6,319 bases of DNA, from contig JAFEEK010000223.1 in NCBI GenBank assembly GCA_018241165.1, positions 1-6,319 on the forward strand. Direction: 5' to 3'. Below, piece by piece: positions 6,209 through 6,319 of this stretch. This DNA comes from Pseudomonadota bacterium (GTDB lineage Bacteria > Pseudomonadota > Gammaproteobacteria > Xanthomonadales > Rhodanobacteraceae). A model generated the notes under the pieces. It was not told the origin of the DNA. It did no database searches and was given only the letters and a program-made list of their open reading frames with translations. The position numbers were made by a program, and so were the translations under genes. How positions within the stretch are numbered: position 1 is the first letter of the stretch; every line of letters starts with the position of its first letter.

Positions 6209-6319
6209 ATGACCGCGCTGAGCGTCAATGTCAACAAGATCGCCGTGCTGCGCAATTCGCGCGGCGGTGATGCTCCCGACGTGATTCGCGCCGCACGTAC
6301 CTGCATCGCGGCGGGCAGC
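6209..6319 (+). CDS. pdxJ: Pyridoxine 5'-phosphate synthase, N-terminal start (partial)
   Basis: The first 37 codons of PdxJ, which condenses 3-amino-2-oxopropyl phosphate (from PdxA) with 1-deoxyxylulose 5-phosphate to give pyridoxine 5'-phosphate, the last ring-forming step of DXP-dependent vitamin B6 synthesis in the cytoplasm. The opening [17 protein letters not shown] is the well-conserved start of the TIM-barrel, with the asparagines of the first strand and the LRNSRGG loop present; it continues [14 protein letters not shown] to the window edge. The ATG is chosen because conservation starts there. It lies 32 bases after the previous stop without a Shine-Dalgarno site. The gene appears intact as far as visible. 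Confidence 0.94.
   Translation, partial: MTALSVNVNKIAVLRNSRGGDAPDVIRAARTCIAAGS

Overview
This is high-GC DNA from a gammaproteobacterium, most likely of the Xanthomonadales/Lysobacterales (Rhodanobacter, Dokdonella or Lysobacter-like). That placement rests on the general look of the Acs and PdxJ termini, the G/C-rich codon use and the scarcity of strong Shine-Dalgarno sites; no search was run. Every credible gene is on the + strand, and the long reverse-strand frames are GC-driven shadows.

Layout. Positions 1-177 hold the last 58 codons of acetyl-CoA synthetase (acs). A GTGA overlap leads into a short Sfp-type 4'-phosphopantetheinyl transferase (174-818). A 66-base gap with a palindrome and a direct repeat precedes a 543-residue membrane-anchored envelope protein (885-2516), which ends in a small beta domain resembling an Sm/LSm fold. 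Next come an ECF sigma factor (about 2557-3129), a single-pass membrane protein overlapping it by ATGA that is very likely its anti-sigma factor (3126-3593), and, after a good ribosome binding site, a secreted PDZ-domain protein (3603-4394). These three look like one operon. After a short spacer lies a 571-codon exported protein with the serine beta-lactamase/penicillin-binding-protein fold (4461-6176). Its catalytic serine and lysine, the Asn of YxN and the K/HxG motif are all replaced. The window closes with the first 37 codons of pdxJ (vitamin B6 synthesis).

How the genes may work together. acs and pdxJ are housekeeping genes that flank lineage-specific genes. The middle of the window is envelope-oriented: a sigma/anti-sigma pair spanning the inner membrane, a periplasmic PDZ protein, a membrane-anchored periplasmic protein and a probably non-catalytic penicillin-recognising-fold protein. 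A testable idea is an envelope-sensing circuit in which the PDZ protein, and less certainly the degenerate beta-lactamase homologue, bind periplasmic ligands and feed into the sigma factor. Only the sigma/anti-sigma pairing is well supported by the sequence.
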